Shown one piece after another: positions 34,662 through 42,276 of a DNA stretch of 64,000 bases. Source of the stretch: Terripilifer ovatus (lineage in GTDB: Bacteria > Pseudomonadota > Alphaproteobacteria > Rhizobiales > Beijerinckiaceae). Each line of letters opens with the position of its first letter. Positions within the stretch are counted from its first letter, which is position 1. The position numbers were made by a program, and so were the translations under genes. The stretch lies in the NCBI GenBank assembly GCA_029222685.1, contig JARHVB010000086.1, positions 414,414 through 478,413 on the forward strand, written 5' to 3'. The notes under the pieces are model-generated. The model was not told the origin of the DNA, ran no database searches, and saw only the letters and a program-made list of their open reading frames with translations.

Positions 34662-36122
34662 ATGCGTCCCCCGTCGATGCGCGAAGGCGAGGCCCGCACC
34701 GACCAGTCCGCCCTCTCCGGCGGTAAGGGCCAATCCGCCCTGGGACCTCGCGACAAGTTGACCGTTGAAGACGTTCTGCAGGCATTGCCCGAAGCTGTTT
34801 ATACGACAGACGCAAGCGGCAGGATCACGTTCTACAACGAAGCCGCTGTTGCACTGTGGGGCCTAAGACCGCAACTAGGAACAGCTGAATTTTGCGGTTC
34901 GTGGAAACTATACTGGCCTGATGGCACTCCCCTCCCCCACGGTGAATGCTCGATGGCACTGGCACTGCGGGAGGCACGCCCCATACGGGGGCAGGAAGCG
35001 GTTGCGGAGCGTCCCGACGGCACACGCGTTTCCTTCCTGCCGTTTCCCACGCCGATCTTTGACGCGGACGGGACTCTCATCGGCGGGGTCAACATGCTGA
35101 TCGACCTTACCGAACGTGCAACCCTGAATGAGGCAGCGCAACGATTGGCTGCTATCGTCGAATCCTCCGATGATGCCATTCTCTCCAAAGATCTGAACGG
35201 CAGGATCACCAGTTGGAATGGTGGCGCCGAGCGTTTGTTCGGCTACACGGCCGAGGAGGCGATCGGCAATCCGGTCACCATGCTCATTCCGCTGGACCGG
35301 CATGGCGAAGAGACGGACATACTGGCACGCATTCGACGCGGGGAAAGAGTCGACCACTATGAGACGATCCGGCGCCGCAAGGACGGCACCCTGGTGGAAA
35401 TCTCGCTGACCATTTCCCCGGTAAGAGGACGGGATGGACGTATCATCGGCGCATCCAAGATCGCTCAAAACATCACCCAGCGGCGGCGGGCCGAGGAACA
35501 GCAATATCTGCTGATCAGGGAGATGGATCATCGCGTAAAGAACCTCTTCGCGCTCGCCAGTGGGGTCGTCACATTGAGCGCACGGTCGTCGACTACGCCC
35601 AGGGAACTGGCGGCTAACGTCTCCGCGCGGCTGGGTGCGCTGGCGCAGGCGCATGCGCTGACAGTGCCGCGCACGTCCTTGGCGTCGACACGAACCGAGC
35701 AGACAACGACTTTGCACGAGCTGCTCCGGACGATTCTGGCACCCTATGGCGGAGGCCCCGGTGAAACGTCGCGCACAACCGTGACGGGGCCCGACATCCC
35801 GGTCGCCGGCAGCGCTGTCACGAGCTTCGCGCTGCTGTTGCATGAATTCGCAACCAACGCGGCCAAATACGGCGCCCTTTCGACGCCGGACGGCCATGTC
35901 GACATCTCGTGCGAAGAGAGAGACGGGCGCTTCATTCTTGTATGGTCCGAAAGCGGCGGTCCTGCCGTCGAACGCACCTCCGACGGCGAAGGTTTTGGAA
36001 CCCTGCTCGGCAGGGCGACCGTCAAGGGCCAGCTCGACGGCGAGATTACACGCGACTGGCGGCCGGAGGGGCTGTCCATTCGCCTGGTCGTCGCCCGCAG
36101 CAGGCTCAGCGCGGAGCCTTAG
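34662..36122 (+). CDS. PAS-PAS HWE-family sensor histidine kinase
   Basis: 486 residues, no membrane segment, so cytoplasmic. PAS domain 1 spans about 35-155 (ALPEAVYTTDASGRITFYNE), PAS domain 2 about 160-282 (IVESSDDAILSKDLNGRITS). Then comes the HWE/HisKA_2 phosphoacceptor MDHRVKNLFALASG, with H290 as the probable phosphorylation site. The ATPase N-box is LLLHEFATNAAKYGALS. In alphaproteobacteria HWE kinases often feed the PhyR general stress switch, and this one sits within a cluster of EcfG-type promoters. GGAG precedes ATG 34662. Confidence 0.9.
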   Translation: MRPPSMREGEARTDQSALSGGKGQSALGPRDKLTVEDVLQALPEAVYTTDASGRITFYNEAAVALWGLRPQLGTAEFCGSWKLYWPDGTPLPHGECSMALALREARPIRGQEAVAERPDGTRVSFLPFPTPIFDADGTLIGGVNMLIDLTERATLNEAAQRLAAIVESSDDAILSKDLNGRITSWNGGAERLFGYTAEEAIGNPVTMLIPLDRHGEETDILARIRRGERVDHYETIRRRKDGTLVEISLTISPVRGRDGRIIGASKIAQNITQRRRAEEQQYLLIREMDHRVKNLFALASGVVTLSARSSTTPRELAANVSARLGALAQAHALTVPRTSLASTRTEQTTTLHELLRTILAPYGGGPGETSRTTVTGPDIPVAGSAVTSFALLLHEFATNAAKYGALSTPDGHVDISCEERDGRFILVWSESGGPAVERTSDGEGFGTLLGRATVKGQLDGEITRDWRPEGLSIRLVVARSRLSAEP

Positions 36123-36133
36123 GGCGGCCGCGG

Positions 36134-36679
36134 CTATTTCTCCGGCAGCGCCTGGGCCATCTCGAGATGGTGCTTCAGATCCGGCAGCGTCTTTGCCGCC
36201 CACGTCTTGATGGCCAGGTTGTCGCCTTTATCGGCGTAACGCTCGAAGAGCGAGACGGCATCCTTGTGCGCAGCGACCTGCATGGATTTATATTCGGCAG
36301 CGAAGCGGTCCGGCTTTGCCGCCTTGAGACTGTCTATCTTGCTTTGATGCGATTTATCCAGCGTGGTTGGAATCGCAACGCCCACCTTCGACGATGAAAC
36401 GAGGTCCTTGAGTTCCGAACTGGTCTTGCTATGGTCGGTGACCATCTGATTGGCAAACGACTTCTGCGAGGCTGGGCCGCGCTCTGCGGCCAGCCTGCTG
36501 GCCTCGATTTCAGTCATGTCGGAAAGCGCCGCCTGACTGACGAAATCTCCCGTCTTCGGCGCGATACCCAAAACGGAATTCGCCCCGGACCGTTCCCCGA
36601 CCGATTGGGCAAAGGCAGCCGTCGACAGCGCCAGCGCCCCGATGATGATAGATCTGCGAACTGTTGATTTGGACAACAT
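36134..36679 (-). CDS. DUF4142 domain exported protein
   Basis: 181 residues. A signal peptide (MLSKSTVRRSIIIGALALST, cut near AFA) is followed by the helical DUF4142 domain (FVSQAALSDMTEIEASRLAA, FANQMVTDHSKTSSELKDLV, AVSLFERYADKGDNLAIKTW). This domain is ferritin-like in fold and of unknown function, common in stress regulons. AGGAGG 5 bases before ATG 36679 sets the start, and an EcfG promoter lies directly upstream. Confidence 0.86.
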   Translation of the reverse strand: MLSKSTVRRSIIIGALALSTAAFAQSVGERSGANSVLGIAPKTGDFVSQAALSDMTEIEASRLAAERGPASQKSFANQMVTDHSKTSSELKDLVSSSKVGVAIPTTLDKSHQSKIDSLKAAKPDRFAAEYKSMQVAAHKDAVSLFERYADKGDNLAIKTWAAKTLPDLKHHLEMAQALPEK

Positions 36680-36704
36680 CGATGCCTCCTGTTTGTGCGA
36701 CGGG

Positions 36705-36729
36705 AACGGCTGAAATGCGGACAAGTTCC
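36705..36729 (-). promoter_or_regulatory. Sigma-EcfG promoter for the DUF4142 gene
   Basis: On the minus strand GGAAC (36729-36725), 16 bases, CGTT (36708-36705); exact consensus. The -10 is 26 bases before ATG 36679. Confidence 0.8.
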
Positions 36730-36783
36730 AGGCGGACTATTTCCCTTGCTAGTCTGTCGGAGCCTGACTCCAGGCGCGGCTCA

Positions 36784-36808
36784 GGAACTTTTTCACGAAC
36801 ATGACGTT
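36784..36808 (+). promoter_or_regulatory. Sigma-EcfG promoter for the DUF6496/PAP2/DUF6328 group
   Basis: GGAAC at 36784-36788, 16 bases, CGTT at 36805-36808; exact consensus. It is divergent from the DUF4142 promoter. An ATG at 36801 falls inside the spacer, so that ATG cannot be the translation start of a transcript made here. Confidence 0.8.
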
Positions 36809-36885
36809 CGGGATTGAAGAATTTCGCCGGTCGGGTCTTTCGGCCGGAGGTGCAGTGCATGTTCCGTCGCTGAGGGAGAACGCCA

Positions 36886-37118
36886 ATGGCCAAAAAGGCA
36901 GCGAAGAAAAAGCGGCAAGAAAAAAGCCCGCATCCAAAAGAAAGTACAGCCCCAGCGCCGGCTCCGACGTCAAAAGGGAAATGCACCGTACGAAGAAAGG
37001 AACGGCGCGAAGCGGACCAGGTGGGAAAGGCGGCAAGGTGAAAAGTCGAAAGCAGGCCATAGCCATCGGCCTGTCGAAGGCACGCAAGGCGGGAAAGAAG
37101 GTGCCGAAGAAGAAGTGA
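36886..37118 (+). pseudogene. DUF6496 basic protein gene with a -1 frame disruption
   Basis: ATG 36886 with GAGGGAGA upstream starts MAKKAAKK. After the A-run at 36906-36912 (GAAAAAG) the conserved product continues only in the -1 frame: KAARKKPASKRKYSPSAGSD, then VKREMHRTKKGTARSGPGG, then KVKSRKQAIAIGLSKARKAG. That is a normal lysine-rich DUF6496 protein of about 77 residues, probably nucleic-acid associated. Either one base has been lost, a sequencing error exists, or ribosomes slip at the A-run. The continuous frame from 36801 starts inside the promoter and has a non-native N-terminus. Confidence 0.65.
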
Positions 37119-37161
37119 GAAGACGGCGTTGAAGGTTCGATCAGCCTTCAATCGTGGAGAA

Positions 37162-37743
37162 ATGCTGGTGGCAAGGTTTAGAGTAGAACCGACGGAAACA
37201 GATGTGGCGGTCGCAAAGGCGATCAACGATCATACCACGCCCGGCATAGAGAACGTTGCCACGGTGATCACCTGGCTGGCCGATGAAAAGGTTCTGCTGG
37301 CATCCGCTGCTGCATTATGGGTCCTCACGCGAGCAAGTTCAGAACGTACCCGCTTCGTCTCGAATACGCTCCTCGCCGATGTGATCGTTAGCGCGCTCAC
37401 TCCGCATGTTGTGAAGAGAATATGCTCGCAAAAACGTCCCGATCGAGTATTCGTCGCGGGCCACCTTTGGGGTATCCCTTTCTCGGGACGACAATATGAC
37501 GCCTTTCCATCCGGCCATGCCGTCCATGTGGGCGCCATCTGCGGTTCTATCGCGCGCTTGTTTCCAAACTGGCGTCGCGTGGCGATGATTGGTGGAATAG
37601 GAATTGCCGGGTCGCGTGTTGTCCTCCTGGCGCATTGGCTGAGTGACGTGGCCGTCGGCCTCGCGGCAGGCATCCTTGTGGATCGCACCGTGAGCCGAAT
37701 GCTCAACGGCCCGCCGGGAGAGGAAGGCCTTCGGAAACGATGA
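37162..37743 (+). CDS. PAP2 superfamily phosphatase
   Basis: About 193 residues with several hydrophobic helices. The three phosphatase motifs are present: KRICSQKRPDR (KxxxxxxRP), PSGH, and SRVVLLAHWLSD (SRx5Hx3D). It probably dephosphorylates a lipid phosphate or pyrophosphate at the membrane. ATG 37162 has GGAGAA directly upstream, and TTG 37129 would add 11 residues. It follows DUF6496 by 43 bases and overlaps the next gene by 4, so the three genes form an operon from the EcfG promoter at 36784. Confidence 0.84.
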   Translation: MLVARFRVEPTETDVAVAKAINDHTTPGIENVATVITWLADEKVLLASAAALWVLTRASSERTRFVSNTLLADVIVSALTPHVVKRICSQKRPDRVFVAGHLWGIPFSGRQYDAFPSGHAVHVGAICGSIARLFPNWRRVAMIGGIGIAGSRVVLLAHWLSDVAVGLAAGILVDRTVSRMLNGPPGEEGLRKR

Positions 37744-38639
37744 AGCTTTCGGAAGATGTCAAACTGGCGCTGGACGATGTCCGGGCGTTGATGCTGGGCA
37801 CACAGATCCTGTTTGGATTCCAATTTCAACTCCCGTTCCAGACCGCCTTCGCTCAACTTTCCGCCCAAGAGCGGCATCTCGAATTCATCGTTCTGCTGCT
37901 CATACTTGTGACGATAGCGCTGCTCATTGCGCCCGGTTCATTTCATCGGATCACCGAGCACGGCAACGCGAGCGACAGAATGCTTGAAATAGCCAATCTC
38001 TGCTCGACGTTGATGCTTCCAATATTCTGCATAGCCCTGGCGATCGATCTGTATGTCGCTTTCAAATACGCCATCGGCTTTAAATCGGCGGCGGGCGTTT
38101 TCGCATTTACGGCGCTTCTTGCGATGGCTGCCGCCATCGCGCCCTGGTTGAGAGGCAAGACTAAAATGTCCGACAGGCATGCGACGGAAGTTCCGCCTTT
38201 AGCCAAGAGAATCGAATTCGTATTGACCGAGGCCCGTATCATTCTGCCTGGAGCCCAGGCCCTGCTTGGTTTTCAGCTCATCATCATTTTCTCCGAAAGC
38301 TTCGCCAAGCTTCTGTATTCTGAAAAGATGATCCACGGCACAGCGCTCGGCCTGATCGCGAGCTCCACTTTGTTGCTCATGGCGCCCGCCGCCGTTCACC
38401 GCATCGCGTACAACAGCCAGGAGAATCCCCGCTTCGTCACATATGCCAGCGGTCTCCTTTCGGCAGCCACGCTGTTTCTTGCTGTCGGCATCGCCGTTGA
38501 AGTGCGGTTCATCGGCAACCTCCTGCTGGATTCAGCCACGCCGGCCCTGCTGGCGAGCCTTGCGAGCGCGATTCTGCTGATCGGCATCTGGCATGTATGG
38601 CCGATGGTGCTGCGGTTTGGCCAGGGAAAGGCTCGTTAA
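37740..38639 (+). CDS. Tandem-duplicated DUF6328 membrane protein
   Basis: 299 residues made of two homologous halves. Residues about 10-140 (LDDVRALMLGTQILFGFQFQ ... IAPGSFHRI) and 160-295 (LTEARIILPGAQALLGFQLI ... MAPAAVHRI) repeat the same four-helix DUF6328 pattern. Typical family members have one copy of about 150 residues. The function is unknown. ATGA overlaps the PAP2 stop, which indicates translational coupling. Confidence 0.8.
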   Translation: MKLSEDVKLALDDVRALMLGTQILFGFQFQLPFQTAFAQLSAQERHLEFIVLLLILVTIALLIAPGSFHRITEHGNASDRMLEIANLCSTLMLPIFCIALAIDLYVAFKYAIGFKSAAGVFAFTALLAMAAAIAPWLRGKTKMSDRHATEVPPLAKRIEFVLTEARIILPGAQALLGFQLIIIFSESFAKLLYSEKMIHGTALGLIASSTLLLMAPAAVHRIAYNSQENPRFVTYASGLLSAATLFLAVGIAVEVRFIGNLLLDSATPALLASLASAILLIGIWHVWPMVLRFGQGKAR

Positions 38640-38657
38640 TGCAAGGCGATCCTCGGT

Positions 38658-38939
38658 CTACGTGTCGGCGATGTTATCGGTCGGCCGTCGAACCGAATTG
38701 GGCACGCCTTGATCCTTCAAGCGTTCTGTCACATCGGCCAGCAGTTCGCCTTGCTTGGTCTTTCCCTCGGCGATGTAGCGCGCCGAAAGGGTTCCCAGCT
38801 CGGTCGCCAGCCCTGCGTCGGTGCGTCGATGATCTAGATGCGCGACGGCCTCGGCGATCATGCGGCCATATTTTGTTTCGTCGTGTGTCCGCGCCAGTTC
38901 TTCGGCAAGATGTTTCAGCTTCGCAATCGTCTCATCCAT
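38658..38939 (-). CDS. Small helical hypothetical protein
   Basis: 93 residues, not recognised. Charged and helical (MDETIAKLKHLAEELARTHD then ARYIAEGKTKQGELLADVTE), no cysteines, no signal. It is the third gene of a minus-strand run 39530-38658 with short gaps (44 and 37 bases) behind an EcfG promoter, so a stress-related role is inferred from context only. Confidence 0.55.
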   Translation of the reverse strand: MDETIAKLKHLAEELARTHDETKYGRMIAEAVAHLDHRRTDAGLATELGTLSARYIAEGKTKQGELLADVTERLKDQGVPNSVRRPTDNIADT

Positions 38940-38976
38940 GGGATCCTCCGGCGGCTGTCACAGGCCGAAAACACAA

Positions 38977-39270
38977 TCATGACCGGCTGGCGGCAATGAC
39001 GGCGACAAGCGCGATGCCGGCAACGACAATACAGACCGCCACGATGACGGCAGTCACAACAGATCTTTGCGGGTCAAGGTCGGCATCGCGACGTGCGATC
39101 TCCGATCTGTAAGCCATTTCGATCGCCGACCTGGACAACGGCGTTCCGGCGGCTTCTTCGTCGGTGCCCAGAGGCGCGGCGGCGGGATCGGCGGCCGGTA
39201 CTTTGTCACCGGTTTTGCCGCGATCGATGACGGCACGAAGCTGGGTCACGTTTCTCTTTGGATGGGTCAT
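38977..39270 (-). CDS. Small single-pass membrane protein
   Basis: 97 residues. A polar N-terminal 65 residues (GTDEEAAGTPLSRSAIEMAY) is followed by one C-terminal membrane helix (VVTAVIVAVCIVVAGIALVA), ending ASRS. It looks like a tail-anchored or type II protein. The function is unknown. A one-mismatch EcfG-like site (GCAAC-N16-CGTT, 39312-39288) lies 18 bases before its ATG and could add local expression. Confidence 0.55.
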   Translation of the reverse strand: MTHPKRNVTQLRAVIDRGKTGDKVPAADPAAAPLGTDEEAAGTPLSRSAIEMAYRSEIARRDADLDPQRSVVTAVIVAVCIVVAGIALVAVIAASRS

Positions 39271-39314
39271 GAGGGCTCCCCGCTCCCAACGAGGACGTTG
39301 GTCGAAGGTTGCAC

Positions 39315-39530
39315 CTACATATCGGGGGCCTGCGCGCCGCCATTGGCGGCTTTACCCGGCAGATTCACAACCATTTGAGTCTCGGCCAGCCTTGCATTGC
39401 GTCCATGCGCGCTGCGTTCGGTCCGAAGCGCGGATTGGATTGCGGCGAGAACCTCTCTGAAACGAACCGATTTTTCGGCGTCTGATCGGCGGGCCCAACG
39501 GTGGGGGCGAAAGATTTGCCAAGCGGACAT
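39315..39530 (-). CDS. Small basic hypothetical protein
   Basis: 71 residues (MSAWQIFRPHRWARRSDAEK ...), basic and Arg-rich in the first half. Not recognised. GAGGAG 6 bases before ATG 39530 and an exact EcfG promoter 49 bases upstream support it as a real, stress-controlled gene heading a three-gene operon. Confidence 0.58.
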   Translation of the reverse strand: MSAWQIFRPHRWARRSDAEKSVRFREVLAAIQSALRTERSAHGRNARLAETQMVVNLPGKAANGGAQAPDM

Positions 39531-39578
39531 GTCGCTCTCCTCATTGTTGTTGTTATTGACATTACTGTCTCGCTTGCA

Positions 39579-39603
39579 AACGCCATCAAAGCGCCGCGGT
39601 TCC
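39579..39603 (-). promoter_or_regulatory. Sigma-EcfG promoter for the 39530-38658 operon
   Basis: On the minus strand GGAAC (39603-39599), 16 bases, CGTT (39582-39579); exact consensus, 49 bases before ATG 39530. Confidence 0.78.
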
Positions 39604-39625
39604 GCGCGGTCGCGCAACGCTTGAG

Positions 39626-39889
39626 TTACAGGCTGTCATATCGAGAGCGCGGGCGTATTCGCCTTACGACGGGAGGAGCGCGGGGCTCAGCGGCAAGACC
39701 GCGCGCGAGACGGCTGCGCCGGCGCAGTTCCGCATTCAGCAGGCGACCGGTCAGAGCGCGAAAAACATCGGTAAAACCTTCGTTCTTCAACGCCATATAA
39801 ATTTGAGAATTATTGATGAATTTGCCGCTATCGGCGAGCTCGTAAGCTCGTTGAATTATGTCCCGTCGGCCGAGCAGCGTCTCCGGCAT
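39626..39889 (-). CDS. Small hypothetical protein
   Basis: 87 residues. The first 50 residues (RRDIIQRAYELADSGKFINN then SQIYMALKNEGFTDVFRALT) are helical and resemble small conserved Rhizobiales proteins with an 'RAYELA.SGKF..' pattern. The Arg-rich tail is not conserved. The function is unknown. No EcfG promoter was found before it. Confidence 0.5.
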   Translation of the reverse strand: MPETLLGRRDIIQRAYELADSGKFINNSQIYMALKNEGFTDVFRALTGRLLNAELRRRSRLARGLAAEPRAPPVVRRIRPRSRYDSL

Positions 39890-40127
39890 CCCACATCCCC
39901 TGGGCTGAATGAGCGTCGCGTCCGCTTACGGCGCATCAACGAGACCACTCATGAGCAGATCGTTGCCGCGAAGCGCTCGTCAATTCGCAGACATGACAGC
40001 CTTCCAACGCACAATCACCTGAGCAGTTCCGGAGAAATCCAGCCGCGCGAGCGCTTCGTCACAGGAGATTCTGGGTCGGCCGGATTTCCAGTCCGGCCGA
40101 CCCGAGGTTCATGGCAACGTTCATGGC

Positions 40128-40439
40128 TCAACGGCCGCGGTTGCCGCCTTGCTGACCGCTGTTGTCATCCTGACCGGACTGTTGTCCTGAGTGGCTGCGT
40201 TCGCCACCCTTGCGGCCAGCCTCTTGTGCAAGCTGCTGGTTCTGCGAAAAGCTGCGCTTCTCGTCGGGCACGCTCTGCCCTCCCTTGCGGCCGGCTTCCT
40301 GAGCAAGCTGCCGATCCTGGGAAAAACTGCGCTTCTCATCGGGCACACTCTGGCCGCCTTTGCTGGCGATCTCCCGTTGCTTGCTTTCATCCATGGAAGC
40401 GAAGCCGCGCTGGGACGTGCCGTCTCTACCCTGTGCCAT
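40128..40439 (-). CDS. KGG-repeat general stress protein (con-10/YciG type)
   Basis: 103 residues with three KGG units: FASMDESKQREIASKGGQSV, FSQDRQLAQEAGRKGGQSVP and FSQNQQLAQEAGRKGGERSH. These are followed by a Gln/Gly-rich tail. The two central units are a tandem protein and DNA repeat of about 23 codons. Proteins with this motif are small hydrophilic stress proteins. GGAGA 7 bases before ATG 40439 sets the start. A one-mismatch EcfG-like promoter (GGAAC-N16-TGTT, 40511-40487) lies upstream. Confidence 0.78.
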   Translation of the reverse strand: MAQGRDGTSQRGFASMDESKQREIASKGGQSVPDEKRSFSQDRQLAQEAGRKGGQSVPDEKRSFSQNQQLAQEAGRKGGERSHSGQQSGQDDNSGQQGGNRGR

Positions 40440-40588
40440 CTTTCCGTCTCCTTTGGGTTTGCATGGCGCCATTGCCACGCCTCCCCAACAGAGCAAGACG
40501 ACCGACGTTCCGTCCAATCGAGGCATTTACTCGGCGTTCATTGCGCATCAGATTGAACCGAACTCCGGTATTGCCCGCGTCAATTTGA

Positions 40589-40798
40589 ATGGGTTATCCG
40601 ATGATGCAAAGATCACACAAATCCGCGATGGCGGACAGATCCAGGCTTTCGAAAGGAGAGGCCGACCGGGAACTGACGGAGGAGTTGAAGCAGTCCTTTC
40701 CAGCCAGCGACCCACCGACGATCACGCGTAGACAAGCAGCCAGCGCCGATCGAAAGGAAACCAAGGAAAGCGAAACAAAAAGAGGTAGCGGGTCTTAG
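40589..40798 (+). CDS. Small protein with SFPASDPP motif
   Basis: About 69 residues. LTEELKQSFPASDPPTITR matches a very widespread short Rhizobiales motif ('..L..SFPASDPP..') found in small proteins of unknown function, often near stress genes. The start is unsure (ATG 40589, 40604 or 40628). The C-terminus is lysine/serine-rich. Confidence 0.55.
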   Translation: MGYPMMQRSHKSAMADRSRLSKGEADRELTEELKQSFPASDPPTITRRQAASADRKETKESETKRGSGS

Positions 40799-40841
40799 AA
40801 CGTCGTCGCGCGGGGCGGACACCAGCGGTCTGAAGCTCCCG

Positions 40842-42164
40842 TTATGCGCCGCCGCCCATGAGGCGCGCGCAGTCGTCAACCGACAGCGCGGCTCCGTCCC
40901 GGCGCAGCAATGCGCGCACACGCTGCGCATCGAGCGTAGCCGGCGTGACGCCGTCGCGCAGGCAGACCGCCGCCATCGTGCCCGCCGCCTGGCCGAGCGC
41001 CATGGCGGTCGCCATGTGGCGCGCGCCGCCATTGGCCTCGCGCGTCGCGCAGATGGCGCGGCCGGTGACGATCAACCCGTCCATGTCGCGCGGCAGCATG
41101 GAACGCATCGGAATATCGAAGGGCGCCGGCGGCATGTAAAGACGAATGCCGGTGCCATGGGCATCGTGCACGTCCATCGGCCCGCAGCCGAGCGCGATCG
41201 TATCCTCGAAGCGGCGCTGCTGCATGATGTCGTCTTCGCTCAACAGATATTGCCCTTCGATGCGGCGCGTCTCGCGCACGCCGACCCGCGAGGCGATGCT
41301 GGCGAGAATAGCGCGCTCGAAGCCAGGCACTTCGCGCGTCAAAAAACCCACGATGCTCTTGATCTGCTGGCGGCCGATGCGCTCGGCCGCGCTGAGATCG
41401 AAATCGTCGAGCGCGTCGAGCCCGGTGATGCGGCTCATCAGGCAGATTGCGTCATGGCCGTTCGGCGTCGAGCAGAACGACATGCTCTCCCAGAACAATT
41501 CGTTGCTGGCGAGGCCCTTCAGGGCAAGCCCGCGCTTCTGCTCGCGCGGCATGGCGCGAAAACGCGCCACATCGACATTGGAGAGACGAAACGCAAGCGT
41601 GATCGGCTGCCGCGACAGCCTGATCTCGTCTTCCTCGCCCATCACCGGCACGCCGGCGGAATGGGCGACGACGGCATCGCCGGTGCCGTCGATCACCACC
41701 TTGCCGCGATAGTCGCGGCGGCCACCGATGCCCTCGACCGTTATGCCGCGCACCGCACCGTCGTCGACCAGCGCAGCGGCGATCTGAGCGTGCAGCAGCA
41801 CATCGACGCCGCATTCCTCGGCCATCTCGTCGGCGACGATTTTCACGATCTCCGGATTGAATGGGAAGTGGTGAATGGTGACAGGATTTTCGGCGGCCTC
41901 GGCCATTGTGTAGTGGCCGAAATCCGAAGAACCGCCGGCCGCGATAATGCGCCGGGTCAATTCATAGGGCATGCCCCAGACCGCCTGGGTATTACCGTTG
42001 TAGAAGCCGACATATTGCGCCACATAGGCCGCTGTCGCGGTGCCGCCGAGGCAGGCCTCGCGTTCGACCAGCAATGTTCTGGCGCCATTGCGCGCCGCCG
42101 CCACCGCCGCGATCAGGCCGGACGCGCCGCCGCCGGCGACGATGACATCATAGTCGCCAGGCAT
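40842..42164 (-). CDS. FAD-dependent oxidoreductase (FAD_oxidored family)
   Basis: About 440 residues. The N-terminal dinucleotide motif YDVIVAGGGASGLIAAVAAA and E-rich strand (TLLVEREACLGGTA) bind FAD. VVIDGTGDAVVAHSAGVP and the C-terminal GLIVTGRAICATREANGGAR complete the fold. Members are often in catabolic or sulfur/amine pathways, and the substrate here is unknown. ATG 42164 is chosen; TTG 42194 would add ten residues. No obvious operon partner. Confidence 0.82.
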   Translation of the reverse strand: MPGDYDVIVAGGGASGLIAAVAAARNGARTLLVEREACLGGTATAAYVAQYVGFYNGNTQAVWGMPYELTRRIIAAGGSSDFGHYTMAEAAENPVTIHHFPFNPEIVKIVADEMAEECGVDVLLHAQIAAALVDDGAVRGITVEGIGGRRDYRGKVVIDGTGDAVVAHSAGVPVMGEEDEIRLSRQPITLAFRLSNVDVARFRAMPREQKRGLALKGLASNELFWESMSFCSTPNGHDAICLMSRITGLDALDDFDLSAAERIGRQQIKSIVGFLTREVPGFERAILASIASRVGVRETRRIEGQYLLSEDDIMQQRRFEDTIALGCGPMDVHDAHGTGIRLYMPPAPFDIPMRSMLPRDMDGLIVTGRAICATREANGGARHMATAMALGQAAGTMAAVCLRDGVTPATLDAQRVRALLRRDGAALSVDDCARLMGGGA

Positions 42165-42276
42165 GTCGCCCGGCTGCCCTGCTCTTCCTGGCAAAATTCC
42201 ACTCCCGTTTTCAGCCTTGCCGACAGATTACGGGAACAAGCGCCGTTTGTGCCACTGCCTTTTTACGGCGCGGCAA

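Noticed and set aside
36801..37118. Continuous 105-codon frame as the DUF6496 gene
   Set aside because: Its ATG lies inside the spacer of an exact EcfG promoter and the first 35 residues are not family-like. The ribosome site and start at 36886 with a frame change fit better.
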